DNA of 64,000 nucleotides from Procambarus clarkii (lineage: Eukaryota > Arthropoda > Malacostraca > Decapoda > Cambaridae): the NCBI RefSeq assembly GCF_040958095.1, contig NC_091216.1:3086149-3150148 (forward strand), read 5' to 3'. This document shows positions 14,376 through 25,497 of this stretch, in pieces. The notes beneath the pieces were generated by a model. That model was not told the DNA's origin, did no database searches, and saw nothing but the letters and a program-made list of their open reading frames with translations. Made by a program: the position numbers and the translations under genes. The number at the start of each line of letters is the position of its first letter. Positions within the stretch are counted from its first letter, which is position 1.

Positions 14376-14860
14376 CTTCCTTACTTCCCCGCTGGTAATC
14401 TCAAACTCTTCCAGTGGTTCCTGGGTTAATTATTCCCTCTCTTATCTCTGGAATTTCTCCTTGCTCTAATATGAAGACCTCTTGGAACTTCTTATTCAGT
14501 TCCTCACACACTTCCTTGTCGTTTTTAGTGAATCCTTCTACCCCTATCCTTAATTTCATAACCTGTTCCTTTACTGTTTTTTTCTCCAGATGTGGCTATG
14601 CAGAAATTTAGGCTGAGTCTTTGCCTTCCTTGCAATGTCATTTTCGTATTGTCTTTCTGCCTCTCTTCTCATCCTGACATATTCATTCCTGGCCATCTGG
14701 TATCTTTTTGTGCTCTCAAGTGTCCTGTTATTCCTATAGTTTCTCCATGCCTTTTACTTTGCTGCTTAGCTAGCCTACATCTCTGATTAAACCATGGGTT
14801 TCTCATCTTCATTTCACTGTTTTCCTTTTGGACTGGGACAAACTTGTTTGCTGCTTCCTT

Positions 14861-15780
14861 TCACTTCTGCGTGATGTAATCCATCATATCTTGGGCCCTC
14901 TTTCCCCTGAGCTCTGTTTCCCATGCTATATATATTAGGAATTTTCTTATCTCCTCATAGTTTCCCTTTTGGTATGCTAACCTTTTGTTTTCGGTATCTC
15001 TCCTCGAGTTCAATAATCCTTCTTCAATCAGGTACTCAAACACCAGTACACTGTGGTCGCTCATTCCTACTGGGGCCTCAAAACCGATTTCTCTTATGTC
15101 GAAGTCGTTCAGAGTGAAGACTAGGTCGAGTCTCGCTGGTTCGTCATTTCCTCTCATCCTTGTGGGTTCTCTGACATGCTGGGTTAAAAAGTTTCTAGTC
15201 ACCACCTCCAATAGTTTGGCTCTCCACGTATCCTTGCCTCCATGCGGTTCCTCGTTCTCCTAGTCAATCCTTCCGTGATTGAAGTTCCCCATGACGAGCA
15301 GGTGGGATCTATTTCTACAGGTAGCAGAGGCTGCCCTCTCAATTATAGTGTTAACTGCCATGTTGTTGTTTTCATACTCTTGACTGGGTCTTCTGTCATT
15401 TGGTGGAAGGTTATATATTACTGCTACTACTACTCTTGATCCTCCCATTGTCATGGTGCCTGCTATATAGTCTCTGAACCCCTCACAGCCCGGGATGGCC
15501 ATCTCCTTAAAACTCCATTCCTCTCTCATGAGTAGGAATGCTCCGCCTCCTCCCATACCTTTCCTCTCTTTCCTTATTACTGTGTACTCCTGGGGAAACA
15601 CGGCATTCGTTATGATTCCAGAGAGTTTGGCTTCAGTGAGTCCGATTACATCTGGGTTCACTTCTTTTGCTCCTTCCCTTAGTTCACTTGCCTTGCTTGT
15701 GATCCCATCTACGTTCGAGTACATTACACTGAAGCTGACTCTCTTCTGATTCTCTTGTGGTGGGGGGGGGGGGGGGACCT
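14861..15780 (-). pseudogene. LINE-A copy 2 AP-type endonuclease
   Basis: N-terminal exonuclease/endonuclease/phosphatase domain of ORF2, which nicks the target DNA for target-primed reverse transcription. Visible parts are a start strand (VMYSNVDGITSK), the catalytic-Glu region (VIGLTEAKL), the central part (VIYNLPPNDRRP), a position normally GDFN that reads GNFNH here, and a terminal SDH motif (VGMSDHSVLVFEY). The D-to-N change at GDFN and a frame break near 15,211-15,260 indicate loss of function. Confidence 0.8.
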
Positions 15781-16020
15781 GTGGGATCTGGGGTGAACAG
15801 GAGCTGGGAGGATCTAGTACGGGGAGACTGGTGGAGGAGGAAGGGCTTTGGGGGGGGGAGAGGGGAAGGGTAGGGGGGTGAGAGAGGGAGGGTAGTGGGG
15901 GGTGAAAGGGGGAGGGTAGAGGAGGAGAGTGAAACGGGGAGGGTTGGGGGGGGGAGAGTGAGAGAGGGAGGGTTGGGGGTGTGAGAGGGCGAGGGTTGGT
16001 TGGAGCATGGGGGGAGAAGA
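15760..16020. repeat. G-rich low-complexity tract
   Basis: The plus strand is almost pure purine with many G runs (GGGGGG, GGGAGAGGGG and similar). On the minus strand it encodes the Pro/Ser-rich leader of LINE-A ORF2. It has strong G-quadruplex potential and is prone to polymerase slippage. Confidence 0.8.
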
Positions 16021-16042
16021 GGCTCGGGGGGATGGGGTGGCT

Positions 16043-16078
16043 AATTATATGTTGCCAATTATGTGGCAACATATAATT
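16043..16078. repeat. 15-bp inverted repeat at the Helitron/LINE-A join
   Basis: Arms AATTATATGTTGCCA (16,043-16,057) and TGGCAACATATAATT (16,064-16,078) are perfect and separated by ATTATG. The right arm is helicase coding sequence (GQLYVA on the minus strand); the left arm is an inverted copy of it, a snap-back scar at the breakpoint. Confidence 0.9.
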
Positions 16079-18125
16079 GTCCATGTGAGACGCAATCCGT
16101 GCCTAGATATAAACCACACGATTGTAAAGATTGGCCCTGAGCTTTGTTATTGGTGATTGCAAACGCCAATCGAATTGGAAATTACAATCTCTTAAATTGA
16201 AATGGCATATCTGTTGGAATCATAGGAATGTGAGGAATGAGGACATCTTCACCTTTGAAAGGTCCTGTCAAGATTGTTCCTTCTACGACGTTGCTGATTA
16301 TTTTTTTACTGCAAGCCGCGTGGTTGCAAACCTTTGGCTGGTTGATATTTCGCAACATGATAATTTGCACCCCGATTTTCAATTGCAGTACGTGCGGTGA
16401 TATCCCTGGCAGATCGAGTGAATTCAAAAATTTAGTTTGGATAATTAACCGCTTCATCTGTTTCCACAACAATGTTGACGGACTTGTATGTGACTTCCTT
16501 TCTTTGAATATTAGACTGAATAATCTTGCTAAGTTTGTAGACATCTTTGTTCTTCGTCGCAAGAATTGCTCGTTCACTCAGCCAATCATGATTCTTATAA
16601 TTGGTCTGAATATTTTGAAATACTTTTTCAACCAATTCCTCTTTTGATGTCACTAAATTGCAGAAGTTATGACGCAATGAAATTCGTCCTGAGGTCAGAT
16701 GAACCGGCACGTTCACGTTCACAATTTCCAGAAATTGATGTGAGAATATCTCAGCTGATGGATCGTTTTGCAGTTGGACACGCCAATTTGTAGTTAATTT
16801 TAACGTTTTTACGTGGCGCCACAAAGTAGAGTATTTCAGGCAAGCATTTATTTTGTCCGTTGGTGTCGATCGAGGAATTACAGGTAATGTTTGCCTGAAA
16901 TCTCCTGCAAGCAATATTAATGCGTTCCCAAATGGTCTGATGTTTCCACGCAAATCTTGCAATGATCGATCAAGAGCCTTGAGTGATTTTTTGTAGTCCA
17001 TTGTGCATTCATCCCAAACAATAAGTTTTCATTTCTGCAATATTTTCCCATGCTGGATGCTTTGGAAATGTTACACGTGGGAGTTTCAATGAATTTCATG
17101 TTCAATGTCAATTTCAAAGCCGAATGAGCAGTTCTTCCACCTGGTAGCAATGTTGCAGCTATTCTGGACGATGCAAGAGCTAAGGTTATGCCATTTTGAG
17201 ATCGAATTGCTGCCAGAATCAATCTAATTAGGAAGGTTTTACCAGTTCCTCCCGGCCCGTCTAAGAAGAAGATTTCTCCAAGTCCGTTATTGACAGTTTG
17301 AATTATTTGATCGTAAATGTCTTTTTGCTCAAGCGTTAGCTTAGGAATATTTGATTGCACATACGACAACAGATCACCCGTGTTGTAATTTTGTTCACGA
17401 TGCAATTCTACATCGAACGAAGGAGCAGCAGATTGATTCGGTGACGGAATTACCAATTGATTGAGAACTTTGTTCGCAATTTCTAGGCACTAATCCTTAA
17501 TCATTATCAATGCTTCCCTGTAGATTTCTGCTGTGAAATCCATGTTCATATTTGAATTTTCCTTGTGTATTCGACGACAATATCTTCAGCCATGTGCGAT
17601 TTATATTTCTCCCATAACTCTGTTGGAGATGAAGGAGAGCAGATGGTCAATATGATTGCAAACAATGCACTTATTTCATTTGGATGTGACGTGTTTGATG
17701 CATCATTAATGCATACATCCCAGTGTCTATCGTTCTCCAATAAATACAGAGCATGACATGCACTACGGAAAGTGGCATGTGTAACGCTGTTGACAAATCT
17801 CAATTGCTGGAAAGACGTTGGACCAGGCACATTTACCAACATCATGCGAAGAAAGAAGCATTCATCCTGATTGGGATGCACCGTGTGCAGTCTGCCTATC
17901 GTAGTTTATTTGAATATGACAGGTTGTCTGTCGACTCGCTTTCCTGTTCTGCGTCTTTCAAATGATTTTCTGCTCGCATTCTATATGTAATACAGAGGCA
18001 CTTCCGAATACAGCAGTGTTTTCGCAAATGCGTCATTCAGACATAACGTTAAGAAAGCAGTTAACCTTGTAGCCGGTGAATTCATAGTCATTTGTTGCAC
18101 ATTTGCAGGTGTGAAATATACACGT
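16064..18125 (-). pseudogene. Helitron PIF1-like helicase, truncated and frameshifted
   Basis: C-terminal part of a Helitron Rep-helicase. From the 5' side on the minus strand: YFTPANVQQMTMNSPATRLT (about 18,118), HPNQDECFFLRMMLVNVPGP (about 17,880), the Walker A loop GPGGTGKT (about 17,265), LLAGDFRQTLPVIP (about 16,900), and finally [14 protein letters not shown] and [11 protein letters not shown] (16,064-16,160). These are standard Helitron helicase motifs. The HUH replication-initiator domain is missing upstream. In-frame stops and a frame break near 17,001-17,030 make it a pseudogene. The last motif is cut at the inverted repeat. Confidence 0.9.
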
Positions 18126-18954
18126 TGTCGATTTTCTTGTTTAAAAAAAACTACTAACAAAATATTTCAATTAAAACGCAGATCAATCGTTTCTCAATTC
18201 CACCGCCAGTTGCACTGAAAAATAAGAACAGTTAAAAAAACGAAACAAAAACAATGAAAAATAAAAAATAAACTATACTCATGAAATGAACAGTATGATA
18301 AACAACACAGCTCAATTTCAATGCAATGTCACACAAAATAATTAAATCAAAATTAAAATAAATCGAAATCTATGAAAATTCTATTTATCAATGCAATCAG
18401 AAACATTGAAATGTAATCGTAACACCTGTGTTGCTATTATGTGTAACAGATGGCGCTGTTTTTAAAGAAAAGCATGTTTTTACCTGTCACAGGTGTGGCA
18501 TCTATAAAGTAGGTACATCAAAACACACACGAGTTCGAAAGGAACATCGTTTCAAAATTTCAAAGCAATTGGTGAAGAACTTTCGGGTATTACAGCGTGT
18601 GTTGCTCCTACGTCCAACAGGTGGAGGCGTTTAAAAAAAAAAAACATGTTTTTTTCCGGTCCCAGACGAGGCATGTATATAGTAGGTATATAAAAACATG
18701 CACCTATTTGAATGCAACGTTGTGTCAAAATTTCAAAGCAATCGGTAAAGAGGTTTCGAAGATTTCCCTCACATGAAAATCACAGTTTTTCAGAAAAAGC
18801 ATGTTTTTTTCTGTCACAAACGTGACATCTATATAGTATGTATATAAAAACCTGCTCGGATCCGAATGGAACGTTGTGTGAAAATTTCAAAGCAATCAGA
18901 GAAGAACTTTCGGAGATTAGCGACTTTGAACAAAGGAACATATACATTTTTATA
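18126..18954. repeat. AT-rich flank with three degenerate ~160-bp repeats
   Basis: From about 18,430, three diverged units contain GCATGTTTTT...TGTCAC...ATAGTAGGTATATAAA and end in TTTCAAAGCAATCGG-like sequence followed by AACTTTCGGAGATT. The units begin near 18,472, 18,644 and 18,799. I do not recognise the family with certainty; the position suggests association with the Helitron, or a separate satellite. Confidence 0.6.
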
Positions 18955-19944
18955 TATACAGATGGTAGACAGTGGCTCGCAAAGCTCATCTTTGCATTAT
19001 TTAAGCACCCTCGCAAATACTTCGTCCTGGCCTGGGGATTTGTTTGGTTTCAGTTTTACTATTTGTTTAGTAACATCCTCCCTGGTAACTGCTAAATGAG
19101 TCAATCTGTCCTCGTCCCCACCCACAGACTTGATCGGCTGAAAGCATAGACTTTAGTTTCACTTTAGTAAATAGAGATAAAATATTTATTGAAAATACTA
19201 CCCATCTGTCATTATTTTATTATCTGACATGTCTCAGTTTTTAATGAACCATCCTATCCTTTCCCTAATCTTTGTTTGATATAACAGGAAAAAACACTTT
19301 AGGATTTGTCTTTGCTTGCCCTGCTATGCGAACTTCATAGTTACATTTGCCCTCCTTACCCCTAACATTTCTAACTTGTACGAATTCTTGTTCTAAACTG
19401 ACTTCCCATTCTTCATCTTTTTATACCAAGCTCTTTCTACCTATAAGGTTCTTCAGATCCTTTGTTATCTATTTTGAGCCAATAGTATTCGATCTACTCA
19501 ATTTGTATGGTATAATACATCCCTATGCTTTGTTTCGAATATTTTAAAATAAATTATATATTGAATCGACATCGATATCCCTTTTTACATCACCCATCGC
19601 TGGGTTCACCTCTCGCTTCAAAATTGGGTAACCCCTCAACCCCCCCCCCATGCCCATGACTGTCCAATCTATTTGACCCAAAATATTTCTTAGTTATTTA
19701 AATTTATTCGAGAATTTGAACAGATTTTTCCTACAAATCCATTGCATTCTATACTAAATCTGATATCGTTGTGATCACTGTTCCCTAGCTCACTCCCTCT
19801 TTCGCTGTCATTAATTTGCGTTGCCTGTTACTTAATACCAAGTCTAAAATATTTTCCCGGGCTGGTTCCTTAATATGTTGCGTAAAAATGTCATCATCAA
19901 TTAATTCTATAAAATCTTCTGCTTCCTTATTCCCTAATTGTGAG
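18955..19944 (-). mobile_element. Old CR1 copy (endonuclease-RT linker)
   Basis: Minus-strand match to the same CR1 family as 43-64 kb, covering the end of the endonuclease, the linker and the start of the RT (compare with 60,900-61,880). It has many substitutions and small indels and no long open frame, so it is much older than the chain copies. Both ends of the element are missing. Confidence 0.8.
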
Positions 19945-20027
19945 TAAAAGTGAGTAATTATCAAAAGAAGGCACCAAACCGGGAAGGCTATGTAGCACCA
20001 CCAAATGTGCAGAATAATCAGAGGGCG

Positions 20028-20589
20028 CTAAATATCACCAAGGATGCCAATACGAAAACAGAAGCGCATAAGGCGAACGATATCAAAGGTATCCGATTCA
20101 CCAAGGATTCTATCGAAAACAATTAACTGCGAAGAACGGTCGGAAAGCAAGACACGCTCGTCCTGGAAGTCAGGACATTTAACAAGAATGTGCACGACTG
20201 TAAGAGGAACAATGTAATTTGGACAATAAGGAGCAGGGCAGCGCTCCATTAAGTGACTGCGAGTTAAAGGCATATGGCCAAGACGTAACATAGCCACAGC
20301 CGGTTACGGTGGTAGGAGGAAGGCCATAGGGGACACCCGACCCTTAAGAGTACGCAGTTTGTTACCAATAATTGAAGACCAACAATCCTGCCAACGGGCA
20401 AGGATGGAGGAATGAAAAACTGGGTAAAAGTCGGAATACGGAATACCTTTACGGGAGATGGGACAAGCGTGGATAGCTTCCTTAGCAGCAGCCACCGCAC
20501 GCTCATTTAAAGAAACGCCAACATGGCTGGGAACCCAGCAAAACTCTACCGACTTAAATTTACTGGAGATAAGAAACAGCCAATGTTGA
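20028..20589 (-). pseudogene. LINE-B RNase H C-terminal part and Cys/His motif
   Basis: The sequence VEFCWVPSHVGVSLNERA is the late RNase H motif (W-PSH-G-N) that normally precedes the last catalytic Asp. It is followed by the LRLGHMPLTRSHLM and CPNYIVPLTVVHILVKCPDF segment, the CX2-4C...H...C motif typical of LINE C-termini (here partly degraded). A stop and a frameshift separate the pieces near 20,264-20,304. Confidence 0.75.
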
Positions 20590-21009
20590 GGGGACATCTC
20601 TTCTCAAATCCGAAAAATTTCGAAAATTTACAACAAATTCTGGAAAATACTACAACGTTCTGGCAACACTGTGGTGAAAACCGTTTCATGTTATCTTGAA
20701 AAATAACGTAATTAGAGTCAAAATTCCCGCTGCAAGTTTCCCCATTCCGGTTCTCGCGGCCTGGGTGCGCCGTGGGGTATTGCGTCTTACGTTGTAGCTG
20801 TCTAATATTTCGTAATAGCGTTGAAAATAACGTGTGATGCATAAAACAAATAAAAACCCACTTATTGGCAACAGTAGCGAGTGAGGGAGGGATGGGATTG
20901 CTAACATAAGTCAGTCACTCTCTGTGTCCGATAGCTAGCGGATCTATCGTGGACGCGCGCTCACAATATCTCCCAGAATTATCAGTATTTGTGCTATTTT
21001 TACTGCAAA

Positions 21010-21652
21010 ATGACGTACAAAACGAAGATGAGGAAAACTCTGAAAGCTAAAAGCATGCTAGCTGCCCGTAGAAGGTGCGAGCTGGCTAGAATCCATGGAT
21101 TACGCACTTTGACGAGTGAAGATCGTGGAGGCCTCTCAGCCGCGAGTGTGAGGAACTTGTTGCAGCCCGCTACCCCCCCCCCCCCACAATCCCACCCTCT
21201 GCCACCGCACATTCTCCACCTTCTACTCCAGGTCTTGCACCTGCTACTCCAGGTCTTCCACTTGCTACTCCAGGTCTTCCACCTGCTACTCCAGGTCTTC
21301 CACCTGCTACTCCAGACGTTCCACCTGCTACTCCAGACGTTCCACCTGCTACTCCAGACGTTCCACCTGCTACTCCAGACGTTCTCGCTCTTGATGTTGC
21401 AGGGCCCAGCACCTCAAGTGCTGTTGCAGTCGTGTAATGGTTGAATTTGCCATGGCAATGACAGCTGTCAACTAAAACGCTGGGTATGTGATGGGATCAC
21501 TGAACAACCTCCTCGGTCTACCACAAAGTGACGTACGGGACTGGTACTTGAACAAAAAGGACAAGGATATGCAGAGACCAACGAGACCCACAACCAAACC
21601 AAGAAAGGCCCCTGAGGGAGCTGACGCCGGCTATGGCGCAGGTGCCTACTAG
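21010..21652 (+). pseudogene. Transposase-like remnant with 21-bp repeats
   Basis: The ORF starts with a basic N-terminus (MTYKTKMRKTLKAK). It runs to a C-run frameshift (about 21,171-21,185) and continues in another frame as a Pro-Ala-Thr repeat. A later piece ends LLGLPQSDVRDWYL... and ...GYGAGAY before the stop at 21,650-21,652. The basic start and the Tyr-Gly-x-Gly-x-Phe/Tyr ending resemble arthropod 'Mutator-like' transposases of Kolobok-type elements. The catalytic core is missing. This is a low-certainty reading; it could be an unrelated host-gene fragment. Confidence 0.35.
21220..21387 (+). repeat. 21-bp tandem repeat, 8 units
   Basis: Units of CTGCTACTCCAGGTCTTCCAC, later CTGCTACTCCAGACGTTCCAC (21 bp each). 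They encode a heptapeptide of the form PATPGLP/PATPDVP in the likely frame. Two unit types are grouped (GGTCTT first, GACGTT last), suggesting two rounds of expansion. Confidence 0.9.
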
Positions 21653-22603
21653 TGCCACTCCAGTGCCACCTTGAGGACCCATATTTCTGACCAATTATAT
21701 TAGGTTAGTATGTTTTAGTGTTATATTGTGATATTACTTCATATATATTTGTACATATAAAACTGGTGGCAAATATATATATATATATATATTGTTGTTA
21801 TTTTTTTTTTTTTTTTTTTTTTTTTTATTTTATTTATCAGGCGATCTGCATGGAACTTGCACACCTTACTGAACCCATGCCTATCTACAAGGGTGCAAAT
21901 TTTGAATGATATCGGTCAACATCAACCTCAGCTAAAGGTGGCTGAACTTTAACCTTCGTTTGTACAGGTAAATATTTTACAATTTTATCTGATTTCACAG
22001 ACTTTATTTATTATTCAATTTACATGAAACTTGCACATTATATGTAAAGTTTATGCCTCTAAAACATTGTGGTGGCTTTTCTTTCTACGTAGATTTATTG
22101 ATTTTATAAATATTTATAAATATCATATTAGTGCATAGGATTTTTGGGAAATTTATAAAATCTGTATTATTGCACTAAATACATCTGGGATAAAAATCCA
22201 CCACACAAATCTTTATTATATAGTAAGGTCATAGCTAAGTTTCATAGAACTGATTTCGGTTCACAATTGTGGCCTGTGAAATGATTTGAACATTGTTGAA
22301 AAATTGTCTAAAAAAACTTTTTTATTTTTTTTCTCCCTCTCTATTTAGGCTGCGATGCTGAAACTTGGCCCAGTTGCAGCACCTTTCACATGTATCAGGA
22401 TAATAAATTTTCAATGCCCTACAACAACTTTCAATTTCCATCTAGATGCCCCCTTAAATCTCAATGATCACAGGATGGACCGGATTAAGGACCCCAAAAA
22501 CATGAGGGAACTACGAGAGTCAACTACCACTATTAAAGGAGGATTGACAACGAGAAAGCAGAAGACGAAGTGCATGTAGTATAGCATAAAGTTCTGCTGT
22601 GAA

Positions 22604-23013
22604 CACCACACACAGAGATCACACTAACGTGATGCATCAAATGAACAAATCCACAAGGGCCGTGACGAGGATTCGAACCTGCATCCGGGAGCATCCCAGA
22701 CACTGCCTTAATCGACTGAGCTACGACAGGGTAAAAGGGTTGAAACCGAAGTTCTACTGAACTTACTGGATCCTGTAGCCTCACCGAGGCACAAACCAGG
22801 CTCTTACACAACCCCCCCCCCTGCGGGGTTGTGTTCATACACCCATACCCCCGGGGGTATAGGGGTTGTGCCTCGGAGAGGCTACAGGATCCAGTAAGTT
22901 CAGTAGAACTTCGGTTTCAACCCTTTTACCCTGTCGTAGCTCAGTCGATTAAGGCAGTGTCTGGGATGCTCCCGGACGCAGGTTCGAATCCTCGTCACGG
23001 CCCTTGTGGATTT
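22604..23013 (-). mobile_element. tRNA-derived foldback SINE with 13-bp TSD
   Basis: Flanked by a perfect GTTCTGCTGTGAA (22,591-22,603 and 23,014-23,026). Arms of 149 nt (22,646-22,794 and 22,866-23,014) are inverted copies with only about two mismatches around a 71-nt loop. Each arm holds a tRNA-like unit with A-box-like (TAGCTCAGTCGATTAAGGC) and B-box (GGTTCGAATCC) sequences. Only the left end has the extra 42-nt 3' tail of the monomer (compare 38,080-38,112), so this is one minus-oriented SINE whose 5' end was copied back on itself. It is inserted in LINE-B. Confidence 0.85.
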
Positions 23014-23026
23014 GTTCTGCTGTGAA

Positions 23027-25107
23027 GATGCTAGCCTCCGGAGGGAGGCGACACATAAGTATGGTCAGGAAAAACAACACAGTAGCCTACACCGTCAGCA
23101 GACTTAGACCCATCGGTGAAGATCGAAACGGAGTGGGAGTCTGAAGAAAAGTGCTCAAGGAAAAGGCGTTTCAGGACCTTAGGAGGGGGTAAAAGCTTTA
23201 GTAATGCAGGTCAGGGAAGTACAAAATTTTGGAATGGGGACCCTCCATGAGGGTATAGACGGAACAATACGAGAAACATTGGAAGTCGAACCGAAAGAGA
23301 ATCTTGTAAGCAAGACAAATGAACAGAAAGAGGAAGGTGGTAAAAAGGAACAAGAACCACAGGAAGGGTAAAAGTCAAAGCACGACAGAGGTGAGTGTGA
23401 GGATGCTGTAAGGACCGCGCAAGATAACGAAGAGAGTAGCGATCACAGTGGTCCTGGAGAGAGAGAGAGGAAGCAAGTATCAGTGTTCAAGCTGAGGGTA
23501 GGAGTGGAACGAAAGGCACCAGAGCCGAGGCACAACCCAGTGTGGTGCAAAAGATCAAGACGGCGAAGAGTAGAAGGAGAAGCAGAAGAGTATGCAGGGC
23601 AACCATAATCGAGTTTAGACAGGACGAGAGAGGAGTGCGAATAGAGGAGCGTGCGCCTATCCGCACCCCTAAAGTATGGGACAAAACCTTAAAGAGGTTA
23701 AGGGCCTTAGAGCATTCAACACTGAGGTAAAAGATATGGGTCGACCAGGACAAACGAGTGTCAAAGAATAACCCCAAAAGCTTCGCGGAATCTTTGTACA
23801 CAAAAGGATGACCATGAAGCGACAAAGAGGGATGAAGAACGATCTGCTTCCGAGTAAAAGTCAGCACAAGTTTTGGTTGACGATAACTTGAAGCCATGAT
23901 TGGTGGCCCAAGATGACACGGCATCAATCCCAAGTTGAAGCTGCCGTTGATGGAGAGGTGAATCATCACCTCGACTGCAAAGAGTAAGATTGTCAACATA
24001 AAGAGCGGAGAAGATACCAGAAGGGTGGGAGGAAAGAAGACCATTGAGGGCAACCAGAAAAAGAGTAGTACTCAGAACACTACCTTGGGGCACACCTTCG
24101 TACTGCCGAAAAGAGGCAGAAAAGTGGCACCAAGCCTGACTCTAAAGTAACAGCGAGAGAGGAAGAGAGGAAGATTACAACGAAGGCCAAAAGTACGAAG
24201 TTGGGACAGAATATGGTATTTCCAAGCCGTGTCATAAGCCTTTTCCAGGTCAAAAAGGACAGCAACAACGGAGGTCTTCGCAGCAAAAGCAGTACGAATA
24301 TAGACCTCCAGGTTCACCAGGACATCTGTCGTGCTGCGGCACTTGCGGAAACCAAATTGTGAAGGAGGAAGATGGTGATGGTGTTCCAAGAGCCACATCA
24401 GACGAACATTTACCATACGCTCAAAGAGTTTGCAGGCAACTGGTGAGGGCAATAGGGCGGAAGTCCGTAGGGGAAGTACCGAGAAACCCTGGTTTCCGAA
24501 TAGCGAGTACAACGGCATCGAGCCAGTCCTCAGGGACAGACGGCGACTCCCAGAAATGGTTATACTGACTCAGTAAAGATGTGCACGGAGGGAGATGGCA
24601 AAGCATCTCATAATGAACGTCATCTGAGCCCGTTGCTGTTGATCCGCAGAGAGCCAGGGCAGACTGAAGTTCAGAAAGAGAGAAAGGATCATTATAGGGA
24701 AGACGGAGACGAGTGTGGAAATCTAAGGGATGAGATTCAAGAAGAGGCTTACGAAGAAGGAAGGATTGAGGAAGATGAGAACCAGAGTTAACAGTAGAAA
24801 AGTGGGAACCCAGTTCGGTCGCGACCTGAACTGGGTCCGCCACAAGATTTCCACGGAGTTGGAGAACCGGCGATACACCGGGAACGAACTTTCCCACAAT
24901 CTTGCGGATCTTCTTCGAGATCTGCGGCAGAGGAGTGTCGGACGTAATGGTGGAAACATAAGATTTCCAACTCTCACGTTTAGCTGTATGGATGGTCCTA
25001 CGGGCCACCGCACTAGCCTTCCGGAACAAAAATGAATCGGCCATCTGCCGGCGTCGATGTTTCTTCCAGGCTGCACGCTTACAGCCGACATCCCGAGCAG
25101 TCTGCAT
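23027..25107 (-). pseudogene. LINE-B reverse transcriptase and RNase H start
   Basis: RT pieces from the 5' side: TGSDDVHYEMLCHLP, PTDFRPIALTSCLQTL, FERMVNVRLMWLLEH, FGFRKCRSTTDVLV, motif A (AVLFDLEKAYDTAW), motif B (MPQGSVLSTTLFLVALNGL) and motif C reading YVDNLTLC. Motif C lacks its second aspartate (YVDD to YVDN). The RNase H domain begins after a thumb segment (SIFTDGSKSADG in related copies). At least four frame changes are present, with overlapping broken frames around 24,072-24,093 and 24,421-24,518. Confidence 0.8.
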
Positions 25108-25497
25108 TCCACCAGAGAAAGCACTTCCGCGTGCGTCGGGAGGTAGAGCGAGGAATAGAGCAGAGGGCAGCGTCGAAGACTGTCATGAAAAAGGAGGAGG
25201 GCGCGAGGGAGAGGCAGAGAGGAGAGGTCAGAGAGTTGCACGGTGAATAGGTTCCAGTCAGCCTTGACAAACTGCCACCAAGGGAAGGAGAGGGGAGGGT
25301 GAAAAGAGAAAAAGAAAACGAGGATGGGGAAATGATCTGTTACGGAGGTCATCAAGAACCCGCCAAGTGAAATCTTTCACGTGAAAGACAGGAAAGGGTG
25401 CAGGTCCGAGAGTCCACATGAGTGGGCTCACCAGAATTCAGAAGAGATAGAGAAGAAGCGAGGATGAACGGTTCGAGAAGGCGGCCTCGGGTGTTGG
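25108..25497 (-). pseudogene. LINE-B endonuclease C-terminal fragment
   Basis: The minus strand shows NTRGRLLEPFILASS, the segment before the last endonuclease strand, then VTDHFPILVFF, which corresponds to the SDH catalytic histidine motif (here TDH). The N-terminal endonuclease is missing upstream of 25,497, so the copy is 5'-truncated. Confidence 0.65.

Larger units (their letters stand above)
12788..16042 (-). mobile_element. LINE-A copy 2, nearly complete ORF2
   Basis: The longest LINE-A copy: 3' UTR, RT and apurinic-type endonuclease, preceded on its 5' side by a Pro/Ser-rich segment. It is inserted next to, or recombined with, the Helitron helicase at 16,043. Several stops and frameshifts break the coding sequence. 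Two G runs (about 12,823-12,832 and 15,762-15,776) may be expansion sites or sequencing-error sites. Confidence 0.8.
20590..22453 (+). mobile_element. TTAA-flanked DNA transposon (Kolobok-like?), internally deleted
   Basis: Ends are GGGGACATCT (20,590) and AGATGCCCCC (22,453), terminal inverted repeats matching at 9 of 10 positions. Flanks are TTGA (20,586-20,589) and TTAA (22,454-22,457), an altered TTAA duplication. Joining the flanks repairs the LINE-B copy. TTAA targets occur in piggyBac and Kolobok; the purine-start ends and the remnant protein fit Kolobok better. Only N- and C-terminal coding remnants are visible, so it is non-autonomous. Superfamily assignment is inference. Confidence 0.6.
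19945..25497 (-). mobile_element. LINE-B copy with RNase H, split by two insertions
   Basis: A single minus-strand element that reads endonuclease (25,497 down to about 25,110), RT, RNase H and 3' end (19,945). It is interrupted by a TTAA-flanked DNA transposon (20,590-22,453) and a tRNA-derived foldback (22,604-23,013). Bringing the flanks together restores the continuity seen in the uninterrupted copy near 32,180-32,360. The RT plus RNase H arrangement, with a Cys/His motif after RNase H, indicates the I/R1-like side of non-LTR elements. All coding parts are frameshifted. Confidence 0.8.

Noticed and set aside
20590-22453. piggyBac element
   Set aside because: The TTAA flank fits, but the termini begin with GGGG rather than the usual CCC start and no piggyBac transposase motif is visible; a Kolobok-like origin is preferred at low confidence.
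22910-23013. tRNA-like sequence with A and B boxes as a genuine tRNA gene
   Set aside because: The acceptor and anticodon stems do not form a proper cloverleaf, and the unit is repeated within SINE copies with a common leader and tail.
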